43,720 bases of DNA from an uncultured Ruminococcus sp. (GCA_937894495.1 CALCRR010000406.1:1-43720); one strand, 5' to 3'; numbered from the stretch's first letter, positions 1 to 8,019 are shown. Numbers and translations: made by a program. The notes: generated by a model not told the origin, from the letters alone.

Positions 1-941
1 AGCCAGCCGTAAGGGGTCTGATTGTTCATGGGTTCGCCGTTCCACTTGACGAACAGCCTGTCACTCTCCACCCACTTGTCACCCAAGCGGAGTGCTTCCT
101 CGTCCTGCTCATCTTTCAGTTCTTTGAGGATACCCATGATGTACGGCGATATTTTCAGCACACGCTTCGAGCGTTTGGTCTTTGTGGTATCGGTGTAGAT
201 GCCACGCTCGGACGTGTAGTTGCTCGTTCTCTTAATGCTTATGATGTTGTTCTCGAAATCAATGTCCTTCCACTCCAGACCGAGCATCTCGCTCCTGCGG
301 AAGCCGCTGTACGCTATCAGATAGAAAAAAGCACGGTACTTTGTGTCCTCGCCGTTTATCGCCGTCAGGAGCTGTGCAATCTCCTCCTGAGAGTAGATAG
401 GCTTCTCCTTGACCTCGCCTTTCGGGATAGTCACTTTCCTGCACGGATTGTCCGATACCAAGTCCATACGAACAGCGTAACTGAATACATCGCTTATGAA
501 ACTCAGGTTATGACGTATCGTTTTCGGTGCGAGGGGCTTGCCCGTCTTTTCGTTCGCTCCCTCTTTGGCGAGAGAGTTCACAAAGCCCTGCAAATGCCTT
601 GCGGTTATCTTGTCGATACGCAAGTGACCGATAGCAGGGTAAACACGGTGCGTGAGCTGGAGCATTCTCTCATATGTAGTGCTTCTGAGGGCGTTTTTAG
701 CGTAGTTCTCGAACCACTCCTCCGCAAGCTCCTGAAACTTCATAGCAGAAGTCTTGAAACCGTGGTTGACCGATTCCTCAAACATCACCGCCTGTCGGTT
801 CAGTTCCTTTTCGATCTGCTTCTTGGTCATACCCTCATCAGGCTTCCAGGTCATGGACTGCTCCTTGTGTTTGCCGTTGACATCGTAGCCACAGCTCACT
901 CTGATAAGATAGCTGTTGCCACGCTTCTTTATGGTTGCCAT
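1..941 (-). CDS. Tyrosine recombinase (phage-type integrase), C-terminus beyond window edge
   Basis: Site-specific recombinase that would integrate or excise a mobile element. The minus-strand frame is open from the ATG at 941 to base 1, giving 313 codons with no stop; the catalytic C-terminus lies outside the window. The N-terminus (MATIKKRGNSYLIRV) is a typical AP2-like integrase arm-binding start, residues 65-160 form the SAM-like core-binding domain, and SGFRRSEMLGL near residue 212 carries the first catalytic Arg (about R215). The HxxR, H and Tyr boxes are not visible. AGGAGG sits 7 bases before the ATG and a consensus promoter lies upstream. It could belong to the same element as the mob genes or to a neighbouring one. 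Family call is firm; completeness is unknown. Confidence 0.9.
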   Translation of the reverse strand, partial: MATIKKRGNSYLIRVSCGYDVNGKHKEQSMTWKPDEGMTKKQIEKELNRQAVMFEESVNHGFKTSAMKFQELAEEWFENYAKNALRSTTYERMLQLTHRVYPAIGHLRIDKITARHLQGFVNSLAKEGANEKTGKPLAPKTIRHNLSFISDVFSYAVRMDLVSDNPCRKVTIPKGEVKEKPIYSQEEIAQLLTAINGEDTKYRAFFYLIAYSGFRRSEMLGLEWKDIDFENNIISIKRTSNYTSERGIYTDTTKTKRSKRVLKISPYIMGILKELKDEQDEEALRLGDKWVESDRLFVKWNGEPMNNQTPYGW

Positions 942-956
942 AAATTACCTCCTATA

Positions 957-1047
957 TTTATGACATACCCTTGTACATCTATGATTGTAGCGCAATAAAT
1001 CGCCGTTGTCAAGGGGGTTGACGTACTTTTTTCGGGTATGTCATAAA
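957..1047. promoter_or_regulatory. Perfect 14-bp inverted repeat bracketing the integrase promoter
   Basis: TTTATGACATACCC at 957-970 is matched exactly by its reverse complement at 1034-1047. The arms are 63 bp apart and enclose the whole -35/-10 region, one arm in the leader and one upstream of -35. A pair of operators acting by looping is the natural reading; recombinase accessory sites are an alternative. Confidence 0.6.
984..1012 (-). promoter_or_regulatory. Consensus sigma-A promoter of the left integrase
   Basis: On the minus strand TTGACA (1012-1007) is followed after exactly 17 bases by TACAAT (989-984). The predicted start falls just upstream of the AGGAGG and ATG of the integrase at 941. 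Confidence 0.8.
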
Positions 1048-1057
1048 CTACTTTCTT

Positions 1058-2257
1058 TTATTCTAAAGTTTTCTTTCTTGTGTTGCTGTTGTACTTGTAC
1101 TGCTGAAAATCCGAACTCAGCCCACAGGCAGAAATAAAAGCCTTAGCCCTCCTCAGTTCACGGGACAGCTCGTCCTCACGGCTGATTCGAGCCGTTTCTT
1201 TTTTCAGCTTCTCACGGGTGAAAAGTCCCTTTTGCTCCTCGGCTTTCTTGTAGGCGGCAAGCTCCGAGGAAGCTGCCGCCAACTGTGTTTTCAGAGCATC
1301 ACGCTCCTGAACAGCTGTATCGTGTTCAGCTTTGAGTTTTTTCGTGGACTTGACCATAGCCACATACTTCTTGGCGGTGTCGCTGAGTGTGTCGTAGTCC
1401 TCTTTGGCGAGGGTAACTTTCTTGCCGAACACAGATTCTTTTACCTCAATGCTTTCGATTTCGTCCAACTTGACTTTTTTCTTAGCCGCCTTGTCGAGTT
1501 CGGCTCTGGCTTCGTCACGCTCGGAGAGAGCCTGAGCCTTTTCCTCATTCAGCCGCCTGATCTCGTCCTCATGCTCGCCGTATTCCTCGACCGTGTAGCT
1601 GTACCCTCTGGACTTCTTAGGTTCACTGATTTCGATGCCGTGAGCGTTGCAAATATCCCTCAGCACTTCCCACTCACGAAGCCGCCAACGGTTATTGGAA
1701 TGAGCGTCATTTCCGAAGCCCATTTCGTCAAGCGTCTTGTTCTTTGCATTGCGGACTTCAAGCCCCCTGCTGTAATGTCCGAGTGGGATATAGTCGATGT
1801 GCAAATGGGGAGTTGCTTCATCGAGGTGCATCACCGCATTGAACACATAGAGGTTCGGATTTCTCGCCTGAAATCCCTCCATGTATTCACGCAGACATTC
1901 AGCAGTTTTTTCAGCATCGGCAGTTCCGACAGCCGAATCATTTTTCGTGCCAATATAGACGAGGTGTTCGTAGAAACTTTTCTGCTTGTTTGCACCCTCG
2001 ATCACACTCTTGCTCGGCGGACGGTTGAACAGGTGTTCAAAGTAGTCATCAATCTTGCGATCATTTCTTTTCTGCCGAGCGTTGTATCTCTCTACCGCTT
2101 CGTCAAAAAGCTGGTGGTAAGTTTCGCCCAAGTCCTGCTGAACGAACACGATGTTATCGGGTGTCCTGAGCGGGTCGATATTCTTGGCAGTGAACTCTCG
2201 GTTGTTATGTGAAAGGCTGCCTTTGCCCTCACACATCGAGATAGATTTTGTACTCAT
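1058..2257 (-). CDS. MobV/Pre-type relaxase (plasmid mobilization protein)
   Basis: Relaxase that nicks oriT and pilots the transferred strand. About 399 aa. Residues 12-21 contain SLSHNNREF, the N-terminal MobV/Pre motif, and residues 144-153 contain HLDEATPHLH, the HxDExxPHxH metal-binding motif of the Mob_Pre family. Residues 230-390 are charged and coiled-coil-like, as is usual for the C-terminus. The ATG at 2257 is preferred over an upstream in-frame ATG at 2305 because AAGGAGA lies 7 bases before it. An oriT-like hairpin lies about 190 bp upstream. No type IV secretion genes are present, so transfer would need a helper element. Confidence 0.88.
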   Translation of the reverse strand: MSTKSISMCEGKGSLSHNNREFTAKNIDPLRTPDNIVFVQQDLGETYHQLFDEAVERYNARQKRNDRKIDDYFEHLFNRPPSKSVIEGANKQKSFYEHLVYIGTKNDSAVGTADAEKTAECLREYMEGFQARNPNLYVFNAVMHLDEATPHLHIDYIPLGHYSRGLEVRNAKNKTLDEMGFGNDAHSNNRWRLREWEVLRDICNAHGIEISEPKKSRGYSYTVEEYGEHEDEIRRLNEEKAQALSERDEARAELDKAAKKKVKLDEIESIEVKESVFGKKVTLAKEDYDTLSDTAKKYVAMVKSTKKLKAEHDTAVQERDALKTQLAAASSELAAYKKAEEQKGLFTREKLKKETARISREDELSRELRRAKAFISACGLSSDFQQYKYNSNTRKKTLE

Positions 2258-2652
2258 ATAATGTCTCCTTTTATATCTCTGTTTGAACCCTCTGACGAGG
2301 GACAATCATACGCATAAGGCTCACCGCCTGTGATATGATGAGCGCCCTTGAAGGGCTTTTGAATTGGCTTGCAACGATACGGAGATCAGCAAACCAAACG
2401 GCTCGGAGAGCCGGAATTTACTTGCGGTGCGCCGCCAGTAACCCCAAAGCACTTTTGACAGCCTACTCGGACTATCAAAAATGCTTATGGGGCTCTGCGA
2501 GGCTGAACGGCTGACGGAGCAGCCGAAAATGTGGGCGCATTTATTCAAAAATCCGCATTACATTTTTTCAAAAACATCATATCTTAAATGATATTTTCAG
2601 CAAAAATCTCAGCTCGGATTTTGTAAAAATACTCGCTCCGAGATCATAAGAA
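2258..2652. other. Noncoding mob control region
   Basis: This roughly 400-bp stretch between the relaxase and the next small gene holds the oriT-like inverted repeat at 2442-2492. The 75-codon minus-strand frame across it has no ribosome binding site and runs through the inverted repeat, so it is not called as a gene. Confidence 0.6.
2442..2492. other. oriT: Candidate origin of transfer (oriT) inverted repeat
   Basis: CCCCAAAGCACTTTTGACA (2442-2460) faces ATCAAAAATGCTTATGGGG (2474-2492) across a 13-base loop: a long imperfect dyad located just upstream of the relaxase gene, where MobV-type oriTs normally sit. The nick site cannot be assigned from sequence alone. Confidence 0.5.
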
Positions 2653-2835
2653 TCAGAACGGCGTCTCCTCCTCGACATCAAGAGTTTCGAGCAGATACTT
2701 TACCTCATCACGATAGAGATAACTCTCATATCCATCGAGGTAATGAATGCTGCGAGCAACAGCTTCACGAACATCAAGACCGTTTCTTTCTTCAAGGATA
2801 GAAGTCAGCGCTTTTACCTTTTCCATATCGGGCAT
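2653..2835 (-). CDS. Small hypothetical protein of the mobile element (60 aa)
   Basis: Not recognised. The start MPDMEKVKAL at 2835 is chosen over an ATG at 2868 because a GGGGGTG ribosome binding site precedes it at normal spacing. The protein is acidic and mostly helical in character, with no Cys clusters, signal peptide or membrane segment. It lies between the helicase and relaxase genes on the same strand, so it is probably an element accessory protein in the same transcript. Function is unknown. Confidence 0.55.
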   Translation of the reverse strand: MPDMEKVKALTSILEERNGLDVREAVARSIHYLDGYESYLYRDEVKYLLETLDVEEETPF

Positions 2836-2941
2836 ATAGCACACCCCCTTCCCGTATATTTTTCTCACCCCGTGACGATGCGTGTCGATGGTGACGGTCT
2901 TATAGAGACCTCACAAACATCGTCACGACCGTCACACATCG

Positions 2942-4300
2942 TCACGCAGGGTAACTTGTAGCGAGAAAGTTTTCCTTTTCTGCATCAGTCATATCGTGAA
3001 AAGACTTGTTTCCGCTATCACCTCTGACATAACACACCGTTGCATTCGGATTGCCATCAACAGGCTGATACTGAAACTCGTCCTCGGAAGTATCAGCATT
3101 ATCCGATTCAGGCTCAATGATGATAGGGTGATCCTTGTCATAGCGGAGCGTGATCTTTCTGCCCTTGTGACTTCTGGAATTGCTGTACTGCACAAAGAAA
3201 AGATTATACAGCTTTCCTGCATTGACATTCAGTTTCAGCGACAGAGCATTCGGCTTGATGTCAAGCTCCAGCTTTTCGATAAGCTCGGTCGCCGTACCCT
3301 CCCAAGTCGGATTGTCCGCATTAATGAATCCGCCTATCGCTTCAAGCACAGGTTCAGGCGGCTCTGTGTATTCGGGAGATTTCTCTCCGCTCAGTTCCCA
3401 ACACAGCGTTTCTTTGTTTCTGGTGAGCATAAACTTCTTGTCCGGCTGATCTCTGCCCGATACCTCAATCGTCGCATCACCGTCGGAACGCTTATTCTTG
3501 TACATAATAAACGCTCCGTCCGCTGCACCGAGCAGACCGTTCGTGCCAGAGATGCGGTCGAAATTATCATCGGACTTCTGCTTGCGGGTGTGGTGAACAA
3601 GTATCAGGCAGATACCCGTTTTGTCCGCAAATGCTTTCAGTCCAGCGATAATATCGTAGTCCCTTGCATAACTGTAAGTGTCGCTCTCGGCTTCACGCAC
3701 TTTCTGCAATGTGTCGATGATGACGACCGAGGTTTCCGGGTGTTCGTGCATGAAGGTGTCGAGCTGATCGAGCAGGCCCTCATTCAGCGACTTGGAAGCA
3801 ACTGAAAAGAAAAGATCCGGCGTTGTTTCCGTTCCGAACATTCGATACAGACGCTCCTGCAATCTGCGGTAATCGTCCTCCAAAGCAAGGTACAGCACCG
3901 TACCCTTGCGGACGGAATAATTCCACATCGGCGTTCCCGAGCTGACATGATAGGCTATCTGAGCCATCATAAAACTCTTGCCGACCTTTGGTGCTCCTAC
4001 AAACAGGTAAGTGCCTGGGTAAAGGAAGTGGTCGATGATCGGTGGTTTTCCCAGATAGACCATCTCATAAAGCTCCGGCATCGAAACAGTCTGCATAAAG
4101 CCCGGTGCGGATTCACGCTCCGCCTGAGCCTGTGCCTGCATTTCCTGTTCGTACTGCATCTGCGCCTCGAACATTTCCTCGGCTGATGGGTTGAAATTCT
4201 CCCCATAGTCTGGTATAATAGTAGGTGTTAATTCTGATGACTGCTCTGCACCTGCGCCAACAGGTGCGTCAAGAGCGGTCATTTCTCTTTTTTCGGTCAT
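2942..4300 (-). CDS. RepA-like AAA ATPase (hexameric replicative helicase family)
   Basis: 452 aa. The RecA-like core shows Walker A GAPKVGKS at residues 102-109, Walker B VVIIDT around residue 193 and the downstream LVHHTRK box. This is the arrangement of the AAA_25/RepA (RSF1010-type) helicase family, which unwinds DNA for plasmid or element replication. The first 70 residues are low-complexity and Glu/Gln-rich. The ATG overlaps the stop of the MobC-like gene (ATGA), implying translational coupling, and an AAGGAG lies within the end of that gene. Its presence suggests that the excised element can replicate its circle, or at least help process transferred strands. Confidence 0.85.
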   Translation of the reverse strand: MTEKREMTALDAPVGAGAEQSSELTPTIIPDYGENFNPSAEEMFEAQMQYEQEMQAQAQAERESAPGFMQTVSMPELYEMVYLGKPPIIDHFLYPGTYLFVGAPKVGKSFMMAQIAYHVSSGTPMWNYSVRKGTVLYLALEDDYRRLQERLYRMFGTETTPDLFFSVASKSLNEGLLDQLDTFMHEHPETSVVIIDTLQKVREAESDTYSYARDYDIIAGLKAFADKTGICLILVHHTRKQKSDDNFDRISGTNGLLGAADGAFIMYKNKRSDGDATIEVSGRDQPDKKFMLTRNKETLCWELSGEKSPEYTEPPEPVLEAIGGFINADNPTWEGTATELIEKLELDIKPNALSLKLNVNAGKLYNLFFVQYSNSRSHKGRKITLRYDKDHPIIIEPESDNADTSEDEFQYQPVDGNPNATVCYVRGDSGNKSFHDMTDAEKENFLATSYPA

Positions 4301-4623
4301 TCTCTATCTCCTTTCAGACCATTCAGAGTTGCCCCGATAAGCTGTATCGTAGACAGCAGCTCATCGTCCACAGCAGAGCCGTTCTTTATCCTTTTCAGCT
4401 CCGCAAGTACCTCGGCAAGCTGATTTTTCAGAGCCTTGTACACTCTCGGATTGCCCTGCACCACCACATCACGGCACAGCAGCCGCTTCACGATATAGTC
4501 CTGCTTGGTCAGCCCCGACAGTGCGACTGCCGAGTTGATGAGCTGATCTTCTTCGGGCGAGACACGGAAACCGATCGTCCTTGCCCTGAATCTGCCCTTG
4601 CTGTCAAGATTCTTTGCTGACAT
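4297..4623 (-). CDS. MobC-like relaxosome accessory protein
   Basis: About 108 aa. FRVSPEEDQLINSAVALSGL near the N-terminus is a ribbon-helix-helix-type DNA-binding segment, followed by a helical part (NPRVYKALKNQLAEVLAELK) typical of MobC-like mobilization proteins, which help the relaxase open oriT. The ATG at 4623 is chosen because GGGAGGTG lies at good spacing; an ATG at 4632 is too close to it. The gene overlaps the end of the integrase by 20 bases and the helicase start by 4, so all three are likely translated together. Confidence 0.7.
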   Translation of the reverse strand: MSAKNLDSKGRFRARTIGFRVSPEEDQLINSAVALSGLTKQDYIVKRLLCRDVVVQGNPRVYKALKNQLAEVLAELKRIKNGSAVDDELLSTIQLIGATLNGLKGDRE

Positions 4624-5701
4624 TAAAATCACCTCCCTTCTTCAGCTCACCGAGCCTATTTGCCATTTCCGCCTGCTTGGAGGGGAACAGATGTGCATAG
4701 CGGTAAGTGATCTCGATACTCTCATGTCCCACACGGTCAGCGATTGCCACCGCCGAAAAGCCCAGCTCGATCAGGAGTGAAACGTGGCTGTGACGCAGAT
4801 CGTGAATGCGGATTCGTTTCAAGCCTGTCGCTTTCACGCCCCTGTCCATCTCATGGTGGAGATAACTCTTGGATATGGGGAAGATCCGCTCATCGGGCTT
4901 CTGGTCGTACAGCATACTGAAATACTCCTGCATCTCCTCACAAAGAAAATCGGGCATTTCAATGGTGCGGTTGCTTTTCTTGGTCTTCGGCTCTGTGATG
5001 ACGTCCTGCCCCTTGAGACGCTGATAGGACTTGTTGATGCGGAGCTTTCTGTTCTTGAAATCGAAGTCCTCAGTCGTAAGAGCCAGCAGCTCACCGAGTC
5101 GGATACCGCACCAATAGAGCATCTCAAATGCATAGAATGAGATCGGCTTATCCATCATGACCTCGGAGAACTGCATATACTCGTCCTTCGTCCAGAAGTT
5201 CATCTCCTTGGCATTCTTCACGCCGATGCTCCCTGCTTTGGCTGCGGGATTGGTACTCAGGTCATAGTAGCGGACAGCGTGATTGAAGATACAAGAGAGC
5301 TGATTGTGCAGGTTCTTCAGGTATGTCTCCGAATAGGGCTTGCCGTTCTTGTCACGGTGGCGGAGCAGCTCATTCTGCCACGTCAGCACATCTCTTGCCT
5401 GAATGTCCTTCATAGACTTTTCCCCGAAATAGGGCAAGATCTTCGACTTGATGACACAAGCCTTATGCTCCCAGGTGTTCTGCTTCAAACGGGCTTTCAT
5501 GTCCTGCTCATACAGCTTGTAGAAGTCCTTGAACAGCATATCGAGGTCGCCGCCCTGCTGGAGAAGAAATCTGCGCTCCCAATCCTGAGCCTCACGCTTT
5601 GTCTTGAAGCCACGCTTGCACTTCTGCTTGCGCTGCCCCTGCCAGTCATCACAGCGTGTCATAACATACCAAGTGCCGTTTTTGTCCTTGTATACGGGCA
5701 T
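4604..5701 (-). CDS. int: Tyrosine recombinase (Tn916-like integrase)
   Basis: 365 aa, full length. It has an N-terminal arm-binding domain (residues 1-50), a core-binding domain (about 55-155) and a catalytic domain with all expected residues: R201 in GIRLGE, H300 and R303 in HDLRHSH, H326 in VGHES and the nucleophile Y335 in YRYAHL. It integrates and excises the element. Its start overlaps the stop of the excisionase gene by one base (TGATG), so the two are coupled. It is the second integrase in the window, and its pairing with xis, mobC and repA marks it as the element's own recombinase. Confidence 0.93.
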   Translation of the reverse strand: MPVYKDKNGTWYVMTRCDDWQGQRKQKCKRGFKTKREAQDWERRFLLQQGGDLDMLFKDFYKLYEQDMKARLKQNTWEHKACVIKSKILPYFGEKSMKDIQARDVLTWQNELLRHRDKNGKPYSETYLKNLHNQLSCIFNHAVRYYDLSTNPAAKAGSIGVKNAKEMNFWTKDEYMQFSEVMMDKPISFYAFEMLYWCGIRLGELLALTTEDFDFKNRKLRINKSYQRLKGQDVITEPKTKKSNRTIEMPDFLCEEMQEYFSMLYDQKPDERIFPISKSYLHHEMDRGVKATGLKRIRIHDLRHSHVSLLIELGFSAVAIADRVGHESIEITYRYAHLFPSKQAEMANRLGELKKGGDFNVSKES

Positions 5702-5916
5702 CAGTCCTCACCCTCTTTCTTTTCAGGTGCTTTCACCGGGCGCTCTGCCGAGTACACTCTCTCGTTGAAATACTCACGGTTCACTCTGCCTGTGATGGTG
5801 ATGTAGCCCTTGGCGTCAAGCTCCTCATTGAGCTGTTTGATGATCTTGTATGCATACGGAACGGAGATCTCCATGATCTCTGCCAGTTCTTCTGCACGGA
5901 TAAATTTTTCTGACAT
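5701..5916 (-). CDS. xis: Excisionase-like winged-helix DNA-binding protein
   Basis: 71 aa with a helix-turn-helix of the excisionase/MerR-like type (FIRAEELAEIMEISVPYAYKI) and a basic wing region (ITITGRVNREYF). It lies directly before int and is expected to direct excision by bending att DNA. The ATG at 5916 is used because an AAAGGG lies 9 bases upstream; the TTG at 5925 is too close to it. It is the first gene of the xis-int-mobC-repA operon. Confidence 0.78.
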   Translation of the reverse strand: MSEKFIRAEELAEIMEISVPYAYKIIKQLNEELDAKGYITITGRVNREYFNERVYSAERPVKAPEKKEGED

Positions 5917-5994
5917 CGTAGTCAACCCTTTCTTAAAATATTGTTCTGTGTGGTATCGGGCGCATTTGCGTATCCGATCAGCAAAATTCTCTAT

Positions 5995-6107
5995 CTAAAC
6001 ATTTTTGCTTAGTCTTATTATACTAAACATTTTTGCTTTTGTCAACCCCTAAATCGAAATTTTTCTAAATTTTTTTGTTTAGTATCTATTGACTATCCTA
6101 AACAAAT
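5995..6107. promoter_or_regulatory. Iterated CTAAACA operators in the divergent control region
   Basis: CTAAACATTTTTGCT occurs at 5995-6009 and again 28 bp later at 6023-6037. TTTGTTTAG (about 6074-6082, inverted) and CTAAACAAAT (6098-6107) are further half-sites. They straddle both divergent promoters like a phage or ICE switch. The cognate protein is probably the XRE regulator at 6472. Confidence 0.65.
6017..6045 (-). promoter_or_regulatory. Perfect sigma-A promoter of the xis-int-mobC-repA operon
   Basis: Minus-strand TTGACA (6045-6040), a 17-base spacer (6039-6023) and TATAAT (6022-6017), a full consensus match. One copy of the CTAAACATTTTTGCT repeat fills the spacer, so a bound repressor would block the polymerase directly. 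Confidence 0.85.
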
Positions 6108-6117
6108 ATGTTATAAT
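6089..6117 (+). promoter_or_regulatory. Sigma-A promoter for the 93-aa protein and XRE regulator
   Basis: TTGACT (6089-6094), a 17-base spacer and TATAAT (6112-6117). The spacer contains CTAAACAAAT (6098-6107), matching the operators on the opposite side, which suggests autoregulation by the downstream XRE protein. Confidence 0.82.
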
Positions 6118-6151
6118 GCAGATAAATCATTATTCTTAGGAGCGTGATACA

Positions 6152-6433
6152 ATGACAAAGGCATTTGAACTCTTATTCACTTCCAAACGAAATGAAGAAA
6201 TGAGAAATCAGATACTTGATCATTTAAATATGACCGAGGATAGTAAAATCGTCGGAACTTGCTCAACTCTATTTTTTGATAGCTATCACAAGGTAGTGGT
6301 TGAAATTCCAAACGAAGATGAAACAGGCGTATATAATGCCTTGGTCAGACCTCTCGTTGCAAGTTATGATACTATAAGAGGGCATCTGAATGGAGATTCG
6401 GAAGCAAGTTCAAGAATCAAGTTTTTAGTTTAA
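6152..6433 (+). CDS. Hypothetical 93-aa protein, first gene opposite the excision operon
   Basis: Not recognised. TAGGAG sits 8 bases before the ATG and a near-consensus promoter lies 35 bp upstream, so it is very likely expressed. The protein is soluble, with no signal peptide, Cys motif or obvious helix-turn-helix; it mixes beta-like stretches (KVVVEIPNE) with a helical N-terminus. It shares a transcript with the XRE regulator 38 bp downstream, so it may be a co-regulator or an element maintenance protein. Confidence 0.65.
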   Translation: MTKAFELLFTSKRNEEMRNQILDHLNMTEDSKIVGTCSTLFFDSYHKVVVEIPNEDETGVYNALVRPLVASYDTIRGHLNGDSEASSRIKFLV

Positions 6434-6471
6434 ATTTCGTTACACAGAACATAATTAAGGAGCGAACCACC

Positions 6472-6963
6472 ATGAGCATTATCGGAGATAAGATACACCG
6501 CATTCGTGATTTCAGAGGAATGACGCAGAAACAGCTCGGTATGGCAGTCGGCTTTGATGAAAAGTCCGCCGATGTCCGCATCGCACAGTATGAGTCCGGC
6601 ACACGCACACCCAAGCAGGCACTTGTTGAACAGCTTGCCGAAGCTCTGGACGTGAACCCTCGTTTCCTTGCTGATGATGAGATACTCGGAGCTGAGGGAG
6701 TTATGATGATGCTATTTGAGCTTGATGAGCATTACCCGATCAGCATTGAAGACTGCGAGGACGAGGACGGCAACAGAAGAAAGGGCATTGTTTTCGGCTC
6801 TATCCTGATGACTGACCTCCTTTCTGAGTGGCAGAGACGAAAAAAAGACCTTGCTGACGGCAAGATCAGCAAGGCCGAATATACAGAATGGAAGCTTAAC
6901 TGGCCGAAAACGACCGATGATTGTGGAAAGCACGAACCTGCGAAAGAGTGGCGTAACCTGTAA
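6472..6963 (+). CDS. XRE-family (Cro/CI-like) transcriptional regulator of the element
   Basis: 163 aa with an N-terminal XRE helix-turn-helix (about residues 5-65: RDFRGMTQKQLGMAVGF ... ALDVNPRFL) and an acidic C-terminal part (EDCEDEDGN) that may mediate oligomerization. AAGGAG lies 9 bases before the ATG. Its position on the transcript divergent from xis-int, with repeated operators in between, makes it the likely repressor of excision and mobilization. It ends 35 bp before the first 509-bp repeat copy. Confidence 0.85.
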   Translation: MSIIGDKIHRIRDFRGMTQKQLGMAVGFDEKSADVRIAQYESGTRTPKQALVEQLAEALDVNPRFLADDEILGAEGVMMMLFELDEHYPISIEDCEDEDGNRRKGIVFGSILMTDLLSEWQRRKKDLADGKISKAEYTEWKLNWPKTTDDCGKHEPAKEWRNL

Positions 6964-6998
6964 GCCACTTGGTACGCAGAACAATTCCGCTTAGCTCC

Positions 6999-7507
6999 TG
7001 TCCAAGGACACCTCTCCTTATCCACTTTAGGGGCAAGTTCTCCATTCACTTTTATCCCGACAAATGGAGATAAAAAGGTTCCTCAAACGTCCCTGTTTTA
7101 TCAAAATATTAGCTTCATCAGTTTTCGTTTTCTCATCCTTTCCCCTCTCCATTCCCCACCAAACGGAAGGCTCCAATGGACTCCTCAAAGGAATCCTAAA
7201 CGAACCCCCATCCGCTATTCTTCCCGTCTTTATCCTAATCATTTTCTCTGTATTTAAGGCATATTCTACATTCATAAGTTCAATGAAGGAAAGATAAAAA
7301 GAAAGAAGCAAACGAAAGCCAAACGTCCTCCGCAATCAAGAGCCGAATCATCAAAACGAAAATCAAAAGAAAACAAAAAGACCCCGACTATGATTATTTG
7401 AACCATAGTTAGGGTCTATTCTTTGTTATGTTCGGTTTAGTTTCTATCACTTTGAAGTGGATAGAAAGTTTGGATCAAAAGTGGATAAGGAGTGGTGTCT
7501 TTGAACA
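6999..7507 (+). mobile_element. 509-bp MITE-like element, copy 1
   Basis: It begins TGTCCAAGGACACC and ends with the inverted equivalent of TGTTCAAAGACACCAC; about 30 bases at each end form an imperfect terminal inverted repeat that shares CTCCTTATCCACTTT. It resembles copies 2 and 3 along its full length with scattered substitutions, so it is the older copy. No plausible protein is encoded. A hairpin at 7379-7417 is an intrinsic terminator on the minus strand. No target duplication is evident. Confidence 0.75.
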
Positions 7508-7510
7508 TGT

Positions 7511-8019
7511 TGTCCAAGGACACCTCTCCTTATCCACTTTCGGGGCAAGTTCTCCATTCACTTTTATCCCGACAAATGGAGATAAAAAGGATCCTCAAAC
7601 GTACCTGTTTTATCAAAATATTAGCTTCATCAGTTTTCGTTTATTCATCCTTTCCCCTCTCCATTCCCCACCAAACGGAAGGCTCCAATGGACTGCTCAA
7701 AGGAATCCTAAACGAACCCCATCCGCCATTCTTTCCGTCCTTATCCTAAAAAATTTCTCTGTATTTAAGGCATATTCTACATTTCTAAGTTCAAATTAAG
7801 TAAAAATAAAAAGAAAGAAGCAAACGAAAACCAAACGTCCTCCGCAATCAAGAGCCGAATCATAAAAACGAAGAAATAAAAGAAAACAAAAAGACCCCGA
7901 CTATGATTATTTTAACCATAGTTAGGGTCTATTCTGTATGTGTTCAGTTTAGTTTCTATCACTTGAAAGTGGATAGAAAGTTTGGATCAAAAGTGGATAA
8001 GGAGTGGTGTCTGTGAACA
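7511..8019 (+). mobile_element. 509-bp MITE-like element, copy 2 (tandem)
   Basis: Same length, orientation and termini as copy 1, separated from it by only TGT (7508-7510). By eye it is identical to copy 3 (19274-19782) over all 509 bases, indicating recent movement or duplication. Ends, internal terminator hairpin (7892-7930) and the smaller TTTCTATCACTTGAAAGTGG-type dyad near the right end are intact. Confidence 0.8.

Noticed and set aside
259..444. Minus-strand 61-codon frame suggesting a frameshift in the left integrase
   Set aside because: The integrase frame is continuous through this stretch (AFFYLIAYSGFRRSEMLGL); the short frame is only an overlapping alternative reading.
510..998. 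Plus-strand open frame of 162 codons
   Set aside because: It is the antisense of the left integrase, which has the ribosome binding site, promoter and family motifs on the minus strand.
7428..7799. Open frames of 85-123 codons inside the 509-bp repeats (also 7064-7297 and 19221-19562)
   Set aside because: They lack ribosome binding sites, shift between copies, run through the terminal repeats and show no protein-like conservation.
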